Positions 40,929-49,999 of a stretch of 64,000 nucleotides of DNA are shown here, piece after piece. Both the position numbers and the translations under genes were made by a program. The notes under the pieces are model-generated. The model made no database searches. It was not told where the DNA came from and saw only the letters and a list, made by a program, of their open reading frames with translations. The first letter of the stretch is position 1; every line of letters starts with the position of its first letter. Location: positions 1,364,001 to 1,428,000 of the forward strand of contig NZ_CP022282.1 of assembly GCF_002216065.1 (NCBI RefSeq), in the 5' to 3' direction. This stretch comes from Chryseobacterium sp. T16E-39 (lineage in GTDB: Bacteria > Bacteroidota > Bacteroidia > Flavobacteriales > Weeksellaceae).

Positions 40929-43892
40929 TTATTTTTTGATCTGTTTTTTTACTTCCTTAGCTTCAGCAACAATCTCTGGGAAGTCCTTATAATTGGCAAT
41001 GATCTGATCACAGGTATAACTTGCCTGGTAATTATCTTTCAAGCCAATATAATTTTTCGCCATTAGTACCAATGCTTTAGCACCCCAATATTCTTCAGAA
41101 GAATAATTGTTTGCCAGTTTGAAGATGGTTTCATTGGAAGATTTAAAAGCTTTTCCTTTATTCTGATAGAATGCTTTTGCATATAATGCTTCTGCGGCAA
41201 CCTCCGTATTGGATGATTTTTCAAGAGAAGCATATGCTGCCTGAGCATCTTTATCTTTCGAAGCGTTCATTAAGCTTCTCGCTTTGATTACTTTGGCTGT
41301 TTCAATGACTGCTGCAGAATTTTTGGTATTAGCAATCACATCATTAGCCAGCTTTTCAGCCTGAGTGAAGTTCTTTTCTTCAGCATACATCTTCATTAAT
41401 TCTACATTTGCATAGTTCTTAATATTGATGTCTGAAGAGTTTTTAATATTCTCTAAATATTTTTTAGCCTCTGCACCATTCCCCTGTGCTACATAAATCT
41501 GTGCTAAACGGGTCTGAGCATCATCCTGGTAATCATTCTGAACATTGGCAACTTCCTGCAATACCAATAATGCTTTAGTCGTATTATTTGTTTGGTAGTA
41601 GCTTTCTCCTAACTCATATTTAGCCTGATAAAGCCCCTCACCCGTTGGATTCTGAGTCAGGTATTTCTCGTAATAAGAAATAGCATTTTTGTAGTCTTTC
41701 TTGCTGAAATACTGTTTTCCTGTAGAAAGGTTGATCTCATCAATTTCCGAAGCGTCTACATTTACTCCGATATTTTTCGCAAAGCTTTCGTATCCTGCAA
41801 CATCTCCGTTTTTAGTGAAAACAGGTTTCGCTGCCTGAACGATCTTCTGTGCATAGGCTGTATTCTTATACTGCTCACCTAAAGATTTCAATTCGGCAAT
41901 CGCTTTGTCATTCTGATTCTGATCAATATAATTCTGTGCCCTGTAAATAGAAGCATTAGCGATCAAATCTTTATCAGAAGATGTTTTAATCACTTTCGCA
42001 AAATAGTCATTAGAATTAGCGAAATCATCCTGTGCTGCATATGCTGTTCCGATCTCATATTGAGAATCATCGAAATATTCAGATTGCGGATATTTGGATA
42101 AAAGAGATTTTAAACTGGTGATCTTTGCCTGAGTATCTCCTTTGAATCCTAAAGCCATCCCCTTCTGATATAAGGTATAATCCGTAGAATCTTCGTTTTT
42201 ATCGTAAATCGCGATTGCATCATTCAGTTCGTTATTCGCATAGTGAATATCAGCCAGACGAAGTTCTGCATCATTCTTAAATTCCGGTTTAGGATTAGTC
42301 AGATACTGCTTAAAGTAAGTTTGTGCCTGATCAAATTTTTTGGATTTAAAGTAAGCATATCCAAGATCATAAGGCAGCTGTTGTTTCTCAGGGAAAGTTG
42401 CTGTCAGTAATTTCTCATACCGTACGATTGCAGAAGGATAATTTCCTTTCTGGTAATACGTCTGCGCCAGCCAGTAAAGAGCTCTGCTATTGAATTCTTT
42501 ATTGATGTTAAATGCCAAGCTTCTTAAAAAATACTTTTCAGCTTCATCATAATTCCCTTTGTTGAACTCTTCCGTTCCTAACAAATAAGAAACTTCCTGG
42601 TCTACCTTATCAATTTCCGGAGAAGAACTCTGCAACCTGTCGATTGCATTTAATGTTTCTTTATAATTGCCAGAGTATAAATAAGACTTCACCAACAGAG
42701 ATCTCATCTCTGAAGCATTGTCAGCATTCTGGTTTTCATTAATATAACTTTGAATAACACCTGACGGGCTTTCGAAAGGGTTTCCGATGTCGTAGCTTAA
42801 TTTCGCGTACTGCTCATGAGCCAGTTTTTTTACTTTAGCATCATAATCCATCTGATAGGAAGAACGGAATGCGGAAAGCGCTTCCTGTTTTTTATCCACT
42901 GCCAGATAAGCATTCCCTAACTGGTAATAAGCATTTTGAGCCAATGCAGAATTGCTGTTCAACAGCTGATTGTAGTAAGAAACGGCTTCATCATATTTTT
43001 TCAGCTGAGCAGCCACAAATCCCATTTCATACAAATCATTCTCAGAAGGACTTTGCTGAACACTCAGATAATCCTTCAAATGTGGATATGCTGAAGTGTA
43101 ATCCTTTTTCATAAAGTAGCTCTCTCCGATGATCTTGTGCACTTCTGCTTTATAAGAATCTGAAATATTTTCGTTTAATAACAAATTTCCCTCAGAGATT
43201 GCTTTATCATAATCCTTGTCATTGTAATACATCTGAACGTAGTACGGACGGACTAACTTGGCATATTTAGGCTGATCTTTTACGGAATCAAAATACTGAA
43301 ATGCTTTATCATTCTGGCTGTTTGAATAATACAAATGTCCCAGCATGTAGGCAATATCTCCTTTTTGAGATTCATCGGCCGTTTTATAGGCTTCTTCCAG
43401 AGCATCGGTAGCTCCTTTAGAATCTCCGGTCATGAATTTTGCGTATCCTAATTTCAGAATATACTGGGTATTTTCCTCTTTTGAAAGTTGATACTGATTC
43501 ACATTTTTCAAAGTTTCCAGCGCCTTATCAAAATCTTTTTTAGCTAAATAATAATCCGCTAATGGCAGATTGGCCTGGGCAAAATAAGCAGAATTTGGAT
43601 ATTCTTTAATAAACGCAGTCAAACCCTCCTCAGCATGATTCTTCTGAAGGATAACACCGATCACATTATCAAAAAACTGTGCAGCTTCTTTTTTGGATCT
43701 CGACAAATTCTGATTGTAAAAATATTGTCGGGCGTATTCGTATTGAGAGGCGTTGTATATTTTGGTTTGGTAAAGATTTTCGGCTAGATTGAATCTGTAA
43801 TTTTCTTTTTGGGTAAAGTATTGAGACTGTTGAGCATCGGAAATTCCGAAATAGATCACGGCAGCCGCTAAAAGTATTTTTCTTGATTTCAT
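40929..43892 (-). CDS. Large secreted TPR-repeat protein
   Basis: 987 aa. Signal peptide at the N-terminus (KILLAAAVIYFGISDAQQ). The remainder is a nearly continuous array of tetratricopeptide repeats, for example YKAEVHKIIGESYFMKKDY and NAYYQLGNAYLAVDKKQEAL, probably more than twenty, forming a superhelix for protein-protein contacts in the periplasm or at the outer membrane. Encoded just upstream of a beta-barrel gene, so the two probably work together in envelope assembly or transport; this is inference from gene order. Confidence 0.85.
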   Translation of the reverse strand: MKSRKILLAAAVIYFGISDAQQSQYFTQKENYRFNLAENLYQTKIYNASQYEYARQYFYNQNLSRSKKEAAQFFDNVIGVILQKNHAEEGLTAFIKEYPNSAYFAQANLPLADYYLAKKDFDKALETLKNVNQYQLSKEENTQYILKLGYAKFMTGDSKGATDALEEAYKTADESQKGDIAYMLGHLYYSNSQNDKAFQYFDSVKDQPKYAKLVRPYYVQMYYNDKDYDKAISEGNLLLNENISDSYKAEVHKIIGESYFMKKDYTSAYPHLKDYLSVQQSPSENDLYEMGFVAAQLKKYDEAVSYYNQLLNSNSALAQNAYYQLGNAYLAVDKKQEALSAFRSSYQMDYDAKVKKLAHEQYAKLSYDIGNPFESPSGVIQSYINENQNADNASEMRSLLVKSYLYSGNYKETLNAIDRLQSSSPEIDKVDQEVSYLLGTEEFNKGNYDEAEKYFLRSLAFNINKEFNSRALYWLAQTYYQKGNYPSAIVRYEKLLTATFPEKQQLPYDLGYAYFKSKKFDQAQTYFKQYLTNPKPEFKNDAELRLADIHYANNELNDAIAIYDKNEDSTDYTLYQKGMALGFKGDTQAKITSLKSLLSKYPQSEYFDDSQYEIGTAYAAQDDFANSNDYFAKVIKTSSDKDLIANASIYRAQNYIDQNQNDKAIAELKSLGEQYKNTAYAQKIVQAAKPVFTKNGDVAGYESFAKNIGVNVDASEIDEINLSTGKQYFSKKDYKNAISYYEKYLTQNPTGEGLYQAKYELGESYYQTNNTTKALLVLQEVANVQNDYQDDAQTRLAQIYVAQGNGAEAKKYLENIKNSSDINIKNYANVELMKMYAEEKNFTQAEKLANDVIANTKNSAAVIETAKVIKARSLMNASKDKDAQAAYASLEKSSNTEVAAEALYAKAFYQNKGKAFKSSNETIFKLANNYSSEEYWGAKALVLMAKNYIGLKDNYQASYTCDQIIANYKDFPEIVAEAKEVKKQIKK

Positions 43893-44129
43893 TCTTTATT
43901 TGAATAAAAAAATTAGTCTATTATATCAACGAAAATATTAAAAACTTATTGTTTAAGCAAGTTTTAAAAGGTTTAATAATCTAAAATATCATTTTAAATA
44001 GATTTCACTATTTCATGAGAAAATTGTTTAATTTCACATCATAATAATCAAAACAATGTTAAAATCAATTTTTCAAAAAAATATTTAGATTTTACCCCTT
44101 TTTTACAGCATCTAAAAACATACCAATAC

Positions 44130-46370
44130 ATGAAATTTAATATACTTTTAGCATTAATATTTGTAAATCTGCTTCACGCTCAAAAGTTTTACTTTCCGAA
44201 AACAGCTGTCACAGACTCATCAGTACTCGAAAAACAAATACCTGTCCTGGCATCGGAATTGATGACCCAAAAACCGCTGCTCAAGCTTAAAGAACAGAAT
44301 AAAGCCACCTTTTTGGATAATCTTTTCCGTTTGGAGATGCTTTCAAAAGATTATAAAAAATCCATAGCCACTTTATCAGATCACCGCAATGAATTCGCTG
44401 ACCATAACATGGTTGGAAATAGATTCATTGCTCACGAAGTCTATAGTTTAGCCAAATTAATTGAAAAGAAGGACAATATAACCTTCCACAATGCACTTCA
44501 AAAGGCATTTGATGAGAAATATAAAACCCTCTCCGATAAAATGCTCGTTAGATTAGGTCTCATTTTTGACGGAGATGTCGATAATTTTAGAAAATCTTTA
44601 AAAAAATCGATTGATAAGCAAAAAGATAAAGACAGTATAGACTATCCATCCGCTTTGGCTTTATGCAAAAATTATTTAAATTATAAAGTATATGCCAGCA
44701 TTAAACCTCAGATCATGCAATTGCTGGCAGCAAAAGATCAGGAAAAATTCATTATTGAAACTAAAGATCTTAAAACGAAAAATGGAAACACACTTACCAT
44801 TACCATTGTCAGAAAAAAAGAAAACAAAACCCCGCTTCCTGTTATTCTTAGCAATAATATCTATGCAGGACCCGTGGATGTACTTTTTGGAAAAAGAGCA
44901 GCCATTTATAATTATGTAGGTGCAGTAGTCAATACCCGTGGTAAAAGAAACAGCAACGATGAAAATAATCCGTTTGAAGATGAATCACAGGATCTTTATG
45001 AAGTCATAGATTGGGTAAGTAAACAATCCTGGAGCAATGGAAAGGTTGGAATGATTGGCGGAAGTTACCTTGGTTTTAGCCAGTGGGCAGCTGTAAAAAA
45101 ATTACATCCGGCATTAAAAACAATTGTCCCTCAGGTAGCCGTAGGAATTGGAATTGATTACCCTGCACAAAACAATATATTCATGAGCTATATGCTGCAA
45201 TGGATCAAGTATGTTACTAACAATAAATTTACAGATGAAGCTGACTTTAATGATTTCTCAAAATGGGATTCTATTAACACAGCATGGTACAAAAGCGGAA
45301 AATCATTCAGAGCTTTAGACACTATAAGTGGTCAACCCAATAAGATTTTTCAAAGATGGCTGGATCATCCGGGTTACGATGAATACTGGCAGAAAATGGT
45401 TCCTTACAAAGAAGATTTTGCTAATATCAATATTCCTATATTAACTACAACCGGTTATTATGATGATGATCAGATAGGGGCCTTATCTTATTTTAAATCT
45501 CATCATCTCTATAATAAAAATGCCAATCATTACGTGGTAATGGGTCCTTATGATCACGGTGGTGCACAAAGTTTTGGATATACCTCTGTGAATGGAAATC
45601 GTATCGATCCTGTAGCGAGAATCAGTATTGATGACCTTGCTTTTTCATGGTTTGACTATATTCTTAAAAATGGTAAGAAACCTGATCTTTTAAAAGATAA
45701 AATCAATTTTCAGGTGATGAATACCAATACATGGAAACACGTTCCTACTTTGGAAAAAATGCATACCTCAACTATCAAGTTTTATCTTCAGGATCATAAA
45801 GATATTCCATCCGTTTTTACTCAGTCTCCTAATAAAAGTTTCACTAAACAAACTGTTGATTTTAAAAATCGAGATCAAAAAGATTCTTATCGTGCCGTAA
45901 GCAAAATAGACAGCGTAAAAACGACTAATTCAGTTTATTTTGAAAGTGAAGTTTTAGACAAGGACCTTATCATCAGTGGAAATCCCTCCGGATATTTTAA
46001 TGTTTCCATTAACAAGAAAGATTTTGATACAGATACTTATTTATACCAAATACAACCGGACGGCAAGGCTTTTTTATTATCAACACATATCGTAAGAGCC
46101 AGCTACGCAAAAAACAATGCACTACGTCAGCTGTTAGTTCCTGGTAAAGTTGAACAAATCCCAATAAACAATTCCATATTTATCAGTAAAAAAATAGAAA
46201 AAGGGAGCAAATTGGTACTACTAGTGGGTGTAAATAAAAACCCTAATTGGCAGATTAATTACGGAACCGGAAAAGATGTAAGTGATGAAACGATCAAGGA
46301 TGCCAATGAGCCTTTGGAAATAAAATGGTATAATGACAGCTATGTAGAAATACCTATTTACAAAGAATAA
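44130..46370 (+). CDS. CocE/NonD-family hydrolase (S15-type serine hydrolase)
   Basis: 746 aa, signal peptide at residues 1-18 (ILLALIFVNLLHAQ). The alpha/beta hydrolase core has the nucleophile elbow GMIGGSYLGFSQW with Ser, the Asp in TGYYDDDQIGA and the His in GPYDHGGAQSF. The C-terminal third is a beta-jelly-roll domain of the X-Pro dipeptidyl-peptidase type (ISGNPSGYFNVSIN, PGKVEQIPI). The family hydrolyses acyl or peptide substrates; true substrate unknown. About 200 residues precede the catalytic domain, longer than in small CocE enzymes. Confidence 0.88.
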   Translation: MKFNILLALIFVNLLHAQKFYFPKTAVTDSSVLEKQIPVLASELMTQKPLLKLKEQNKATFLDNLFRLEMLSKDYKKSIATLSDHRNEFADHNMVGNRFIAHEVYSLAKLIEKKDNITFHNALQKAFDEKYKTLSDKMLVRLGLIFDGDVDNFRKSLKKSIDKQKDKDSIDYPSALALCKNYLNYKVYASIKPQIMQLLAAKDQEKFIIETKDLKTKNGNTLTITIVRKKENKTPLPVILSNNIYAGPVDVLFGKRAAIYNYVGAVVNTRGKRNSNDENNPFEDESQDLYEVIDWVSKQSWSNGKVGMIGGSYLGFSQWAAVKKLHPALKTIVPQVAVGIGIDYPAQNNIFMSYMLQWIKYVTNNKFTDEADFNDFSKWDSINTAWYKSGKSFRALDTISGQPNKIFQRWLDHPGYDEYWQKMVPYKEDFANINIPILTTTGYYDDDQIGALSYFKSHHLYNKNANHYVVMGPYDHGGAQSFGYTSVNGNRIDPVARISIDDLAFSWFDYILKNGKKPDLLKDKINFQVMNTNTWKHVPTLEKMHTSTIKFYLQDHKDIPSVFTQSPNKSFTKQTVDFKNRDQKDSYRAVSKIDSVKTTNSVYFESEVLDKDLIISGNPSGYFNVSINKKDFDTDTYLYQIQPDGKAFLLSTHIVRASYAKNNALRQLLVPGKVEQIPINNSIFISKKIEKGSKLVLLVGVNKNPNWQINYGTGKDVSDETIKDANEPLEIKWYNDSYVEIPIYKE

Positions 46371-46422
46371 GGGTTTTTATTTATTTAAACCACACCATTT
46401 TATCTAAAATTTGTTGTCTTCA

Positions 46423-46453
46423 CCGACAACCAAACAAAAAATCATTACATTTG
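46423..46453 (+). promoter_or_regulatory. Promoter of permease gene with overlapping palindrome
   Basis: TTG (46424-46426) and TACATTTG (46446-46453) are separated by 19 bp, an ideal Bacteroidota promoter 31 bp before the start codon. The palindrome GTTGTC-TTCACC-GACAAC (46423-46440) overlaps the -33 box and spacer and looks like an operator. Confidence 0.7.
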
Positions 46454-46483
46454 CTTTTTTTCAAACTCAAATATAGACATTGA

Positions 46484-48166
46484 ATGAATCAACTTTTCAG
46501 AAGGAAAAACTATTCAGCAACAGATACATCGACTAACCTTTTAAGGGTTTTAGGTGTTTGGGATATCGTTTTTTTTGGCATTGCGGCTATCATAGGAGCA
46601 GGAAGTTTCAGCAGTTTAGGCGAAGCGGTTTTCAGAGGCGGGCCCGGAGTTATTTTACTATATTTGATTTGTGGCTTTGCCTGTGGTTTTACAGCACTTT
46701 GTTATGCTGAATTTGCCAGTAGGATTCCTACAGCAGGATCTGCTTATACTTATGCTTATGCCAGTTTCGGAGAATTGATTGCATGGATCATTGGTTGGGC
46801 ATTAATTATGGAATATTCTTTTGGAAACATCTATGTTGCCTTTTCATGGTCCGATTATTTCACCAGCTTCTTACATCGAATTGGAATGCATATTCCCGAT
46901 TATCTGACCTGTAGTTATACCGAAGCTAAAAAGGCTGTCATGAATGGTTCTGAAAATAAAGAATTACTTAACGCATGGAAATCGGCTCCATTAATAAGAA
47001 ACTTAAAGGTTATTGTAGATCTTCCTGCATTAGTGATCAATGGACTCATTACATGGCTTTGCTATGTTGGGGTAAAAGAAAGTAAGAATTTCAATAACTC
47101 ATTGGTGATATTAAAACTGGCTGTTATTGTTTTGGTGATATTGGTTGGTTTCTCTTATATCAATACAGAAAACTGGACTCCCCTAAATCCAGAAACACAT
47201 GTTGCTTCCTTCATGCCTAATGGCTTTGCGGGAGTAATGAGTGCCGTTTCCGGAGTTTTCTTTGCTTACATTGGTTTTGATGCTTTAAGTGTACTTTCTG
47301 AAGAAACCAAAGATCCACAGAAGACGTTACCGAAAGGAATGATCATTTCCCTCGTCCTTTGTACTATAATTTATATTGCTCTGACGTTAGTTCTTACGGG
47401 AATGGTAGATTACAGAAAATTTGATGGTATCGGTGATCCGCTTTCATTTATTTTTGAAAAATCAAATGCCAATGTTGCCTGGATGGAACTGGTCGTATCT
47501 TTCGTAGCTATTGTTGCGATCACAACCGTGTTATTGGTATTTCAAATGGGGCAGCCAAGAATCTGGTATGCAATGAGCCGTGATGGACTAATGCCTGAAA
47601 AATTCAAAACTGTACATCCAAAATATAAAACACCATCATTTGCAACAATCGTTACTGGTATTGCAGTAGGTGTTCCTATCCTGTTTACAGATAAAACATT
47701 TATTCTTGATTTTACAAGTATCGGGACCATTTTCGCATTCGTTCTTGTATGTGCGGGGGTTTTAATGCTTCCTGCAAAGGAAAAGATCAAAGGGAGATTT
47801 CACCTTCCTTATATCAATGGAAAAATCATATTCCCTGTTATCTTTATTGGTGGATTAATCGCTTTCTACATGTGGCAACCGGAATTTTTTCAGAACTTAA
47901 TGGACTGGAAAGATCCTAAAGAAGGCGAATTCAGGGCTTCAATTTTTGTATTTATCATCGTAAACCTTATTCTTTGTCTTTTTGCCTTTATTAAGAATTT
48001 CTCATTAATTCCTTTAATTGGTCTAAGTTCTTGCTTGTATCTTCTTACTGGAATGAGCCATGAGAACTGGTTCTGGTTCGGATTATGGTTTGCGTTAGGC
48101 TTAGTGATCTATTTCTGTTATGGATATAGAAATAGTAAGCTTGGGAAAGAATTTCAAAAGGATTAG
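46484..48166 (+). CDS. APC-family amino acid permease
   Basis: 560 aa with 12 to 14 membrane helices. The first helix region reads VFFGIAAIIGAGSFSSLGEAV, the conserved APC substrate-binding loop (GxGxF), and the SAYTYAYASFGELIAWIIGWALIMEY stretch is typical of cationic amino acid transporters. It sits in the inner membrane and imports amino acids by cation coupling. It has its own promoter with a palindromic operator, and a large inverted repeat with a T tract follows the stop codon. Confidence 0.9.
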   Translation: MNQLFRRKNYSATDTSTNLLRVLGVWDIVFFGIAAIIGAGSFSSLGEAVFRGGPGVILLYLICGFACGFTALCYAEFASRIPTAGSAYTYAYASFGELIAWIIGWALIMEYSFGNIYVAFSWSDYFTSFLHRIGMHIPDYLTCSYTEAKKAVMNGSENKELLNAWKSAPLIRNLKVIVDLPALVINGLITWLCYVGVKESKNFNNSLVILKLAVIVLVILVGFSYINTENWTPLNPETHVASFMPNGFAGVMSAVSGVFFAYIGFDALSVLSEETKDPQKTLPKGMIISLVLCTIIYIALTLVLTGMVDYRKFDGIGDPLSFIFEKSNANVAWMELVVSFVAIVAITTVLLVFQMGQPRIWYAMSRDGLMPEKFKTVHPKYKTPSFATIVTGIAVGVPILFTDKTFILDFTSIGTIFAFVLVCAGVLMLPAKEKIKGRFHLPYINGKIIFPVIFIGGLIAFYMWQPEFFQNLMDWKDPKEGEFRASIFVFIIVNLILCLFAFIKNFSLIPLIGLSSCLYLLTGMSHENWFWFGLWFALGLVIYFCYGYRNSKLGKEFQKD

Positions 48167-48207
48167 AATGTAAAGGCTGAAAGGCCGAATCGCGAAATAG
48201 TAAAATT

Positions 48208-48290
48208 GCGAAACCGCAGAATCGTAAAATCGTAAAGTAGACGAGCAAATTATTGATTCTGCAGTTTCGCTTTTTTACTTTTTTTTACCC
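48208..48290 (+). terminator. Inverted repeat plus T tract after permease gene
   Basis: GCGAAACCGCAGAATC (48208-48223) and GATTCTGCAGTTTCGC (48255-48270) pair over 16 bp with one mismatch, followed by two T tracts. The right arm recurs in each unit of the tandem array that follows, so it may be a terminator from which the array was amplified. Confidence 0.5.
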
Positions 48291-48829
48291 TTCTTAAAAT
48301 GTAAATCGTTGAATCGTAAAAACCGTTAAATTGTAAAGTCAACGAACAAATTAACGATTCCGCTATTTTACAATTTCGCCTTTTTACAGTTTCATCGATT
48401 CTGCAGTTTCGCTTTTTTGCTTCTTTACCCTTCTTAAAATGTAAATCGTTGAATCGTAAAAACCGTTAAATTGTAAAGTCAACGAACAAATTAACGATTC
48501 CGCTATTTTACAATTTCGCCTTTATACAGTTTCATCGATTCTGCAGTTTCGCTTTTTTGCTTTTTTTTATCCTTCTTAAAATGTAAATCGTTGAATCGTA
48601 AAAACCGTTAAATTGTAAAGTCAACGAACAAATTAACGATTCCGCAATTTTACAATTTCGCCTTTATACAGTTTCATCGATTCTGCAGTTTCGCTTTTTT
48701 GCTTCTTTACCCTTCTTAAAATGTAAATCGTTGAATTGTAAAGCCGTTAAATGTAAAGTCAACGAACAAATTAACGATTCCGCTATTTTGCCTTTTCGCC
48801 TTTATACAGTTTCATCTTAAGCTCCCGCA
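48291..48829. repeat. Tandem repeat array, about four units of 140 bp
   Basis: The sequence starting ttcttaaaatg recurs at 48291, 48431, 48573 and 48713, giving periods of 140, 142 and 140 bp. Units are 90-97 percent alike by eye; the last is the most diverged. Each contains internal inverted segments (AAATTGTAAA with TTTTACAATTT, and TCGTTgAATCGT with ACGATT) and ends with gattctgcagtttcgc and a T tract. No open reading frame spans it. It accounts for most of the 890-bp non-coding stretch between the permease and DUF962 genes. Confidence 0.9.
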
Positions 48830-49054
48830 GATTGAGCAGATTTATGGTTTTAACTTTAAACCTACCTAGAATACCCAATAGCCGACAATCATTTATATTT
48901 ACAAACCGCAACGTGCAAATTTACAGTTTCACAATTCCTCAATTTTGCTTTTTTGCCTTTTCGCAATTTCGCCTTTTTGCTCTTCCTCTATTCCCTTTTA
49001 ATCAAATTGGCCAACTTATTGCTCTAAACCCTAGAAACTTAAATACTAAAAACC

Positions 49055-49366
49055 ATGTCTGACAGAATAAAAACATACAGGGAATTTTATCAATTCTATC
49101 TTACTGAGCACAGTAAAACAGGAACCCGAATCTTTCATTTCTTAGGAACTCTTCTCGTATTTGCAGTAATCGCTTATGTGATCAGTTCGGGGAAGGAAAG
49201 ATTTTTGTGGTACGTCCCTATTTTCGGATATGGCTTTGCCTGGTTCAGTCATGCGGTAATAGAAAGAAATAAACCTGCTACTTTTAAATATCCGCTCTGG
49301 TCCCTGATTTCCGATTTCAGGCTTTTCTTTGAATTGTTAATTGGCAAACAGAAGTTTATAGTATAG
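49055..49366 (+). CDS. DUF962 (Mpo1/YGL010w-like) membrane protein
   Basis: 103 aa. The pattern FYLTEHSKTGTRIFHFLGTLLVF and FGYGFAWFSHAVIERNKPATFKYP is diagnostic of DUF962. The yeast homologue Mpo1 is an iron-dependent fatty-acid alpha-dioxygenase; the His residues in EH, FHFLG and SHAVIE may hold the metal. Two membrane helices. Function in bacteria is not established. Stands alone after the repeat array. Confidence 0.88.
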   Translation: MSDRIKTYREFYQFYLTEHSKTGTRIFHFLGTLLVFAVIAYVISSGKERFLWYVPIFGYGFAWFSHAVIERNKPATFKYPLWSLISDFRLFFELLIGKQKFIV

Positions 49367-49424
49367 AGAATAAGACATACTGTATATGTCTATTTTATCT
49401 TTTTTTATATGGCTGATATAGCTG

Positions 49425-49901
49425 TTAAGGTTTTCCTTTTGTTTTTACTGATCCTTTTTTAATTTCTGAATATAAAGCTTCCAACTCTCTAGGAGGTTTA
49501 CCTGCATCAAAACTGGCCGACGTGAACGTAGTTCCATTGGCAGTAATCACAATGGTAGCGGATAAAGCCTGATCAGAATACCTTCCTGTAGTAGGAGATT
49601 GTAGATTTGCTATTTTTGATAGATCAAGCATTTCTGCCTGAGCAGATATACTCAACCAGTAAGAAGCAGAAATAGGAGATTTCGTCGTTTCGCCATTTAA
49701 GCTTGATATTATGAAGTCAGAAGTAAAGGTAGAACTTTCATTAACGCCTCTTGTTTGTTCCGTCAACTGAACCTTTTCAATTTTCTGTCTTCCTTTAGAA
49801 ATAGTTAATTTATTTCCGTTATTATCATTTTTACTTTGATGAAAACAACCTACATTAGAAATAATAAAAATAATATTAATTAATAAAATTAATCTTTTCA
49901 T
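49425..49901 (-). CDS. Putative lipoprotein, unknown
   Basis: 158 aa. Signal peptide followed by lipobox ISNVGC (Cys19), then a low-complexity Asn/Lys stretch (HQSKNDNNGNK). The rest is beta-rich with no recognised domain (STFTSDFIISSLNGETTKS, ATIVITANGTTFTSASF). Convergent with DUF962. Probably an outer-membrane or inner-membrane lipoprotein facing the periplasm. Confidence 0.65.
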   Translation of the reverse strand: MKRLILLINIIFIISNVGCFHQSKNDNNGNKLTISKGRQKIEKVQLTEQTRGVNESSTFTSDFIISSLNGETTKSPISASYWLSISAQAEMLDLSKIANLQSPTTGRYSDQALSATIVITANGTTFTSASFDAGKPPRELEALYSEIKKGSVKTKGKP

Positions 49902-49965
49902 TGTTTATTTTATATTTTATTATGATATTTTATGAGTTTTATACTTTATTTTTAAACAAATAATA

Positions 49966-49973
49966 TATATTTG
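49966..49973 (+). promoter_or_regulatory. -7 box upstream of metalloprotease gene
   Basis: TATATTTG matches TAnnTTTG exactly and lies 26 bp before the ATG at 50000. No good -33 TTG is seen at the usual distance. Confidence 0.5.
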
Positions 49974-49999
49974 CTAATGTATAAAAAAATAATGTAAAA

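Noticed and set aside
48291-48829. CRISPR array
   Set aside because: Units are 140 bp and repeat end to end without short repeats and unique spacers, and no cas gene is near.
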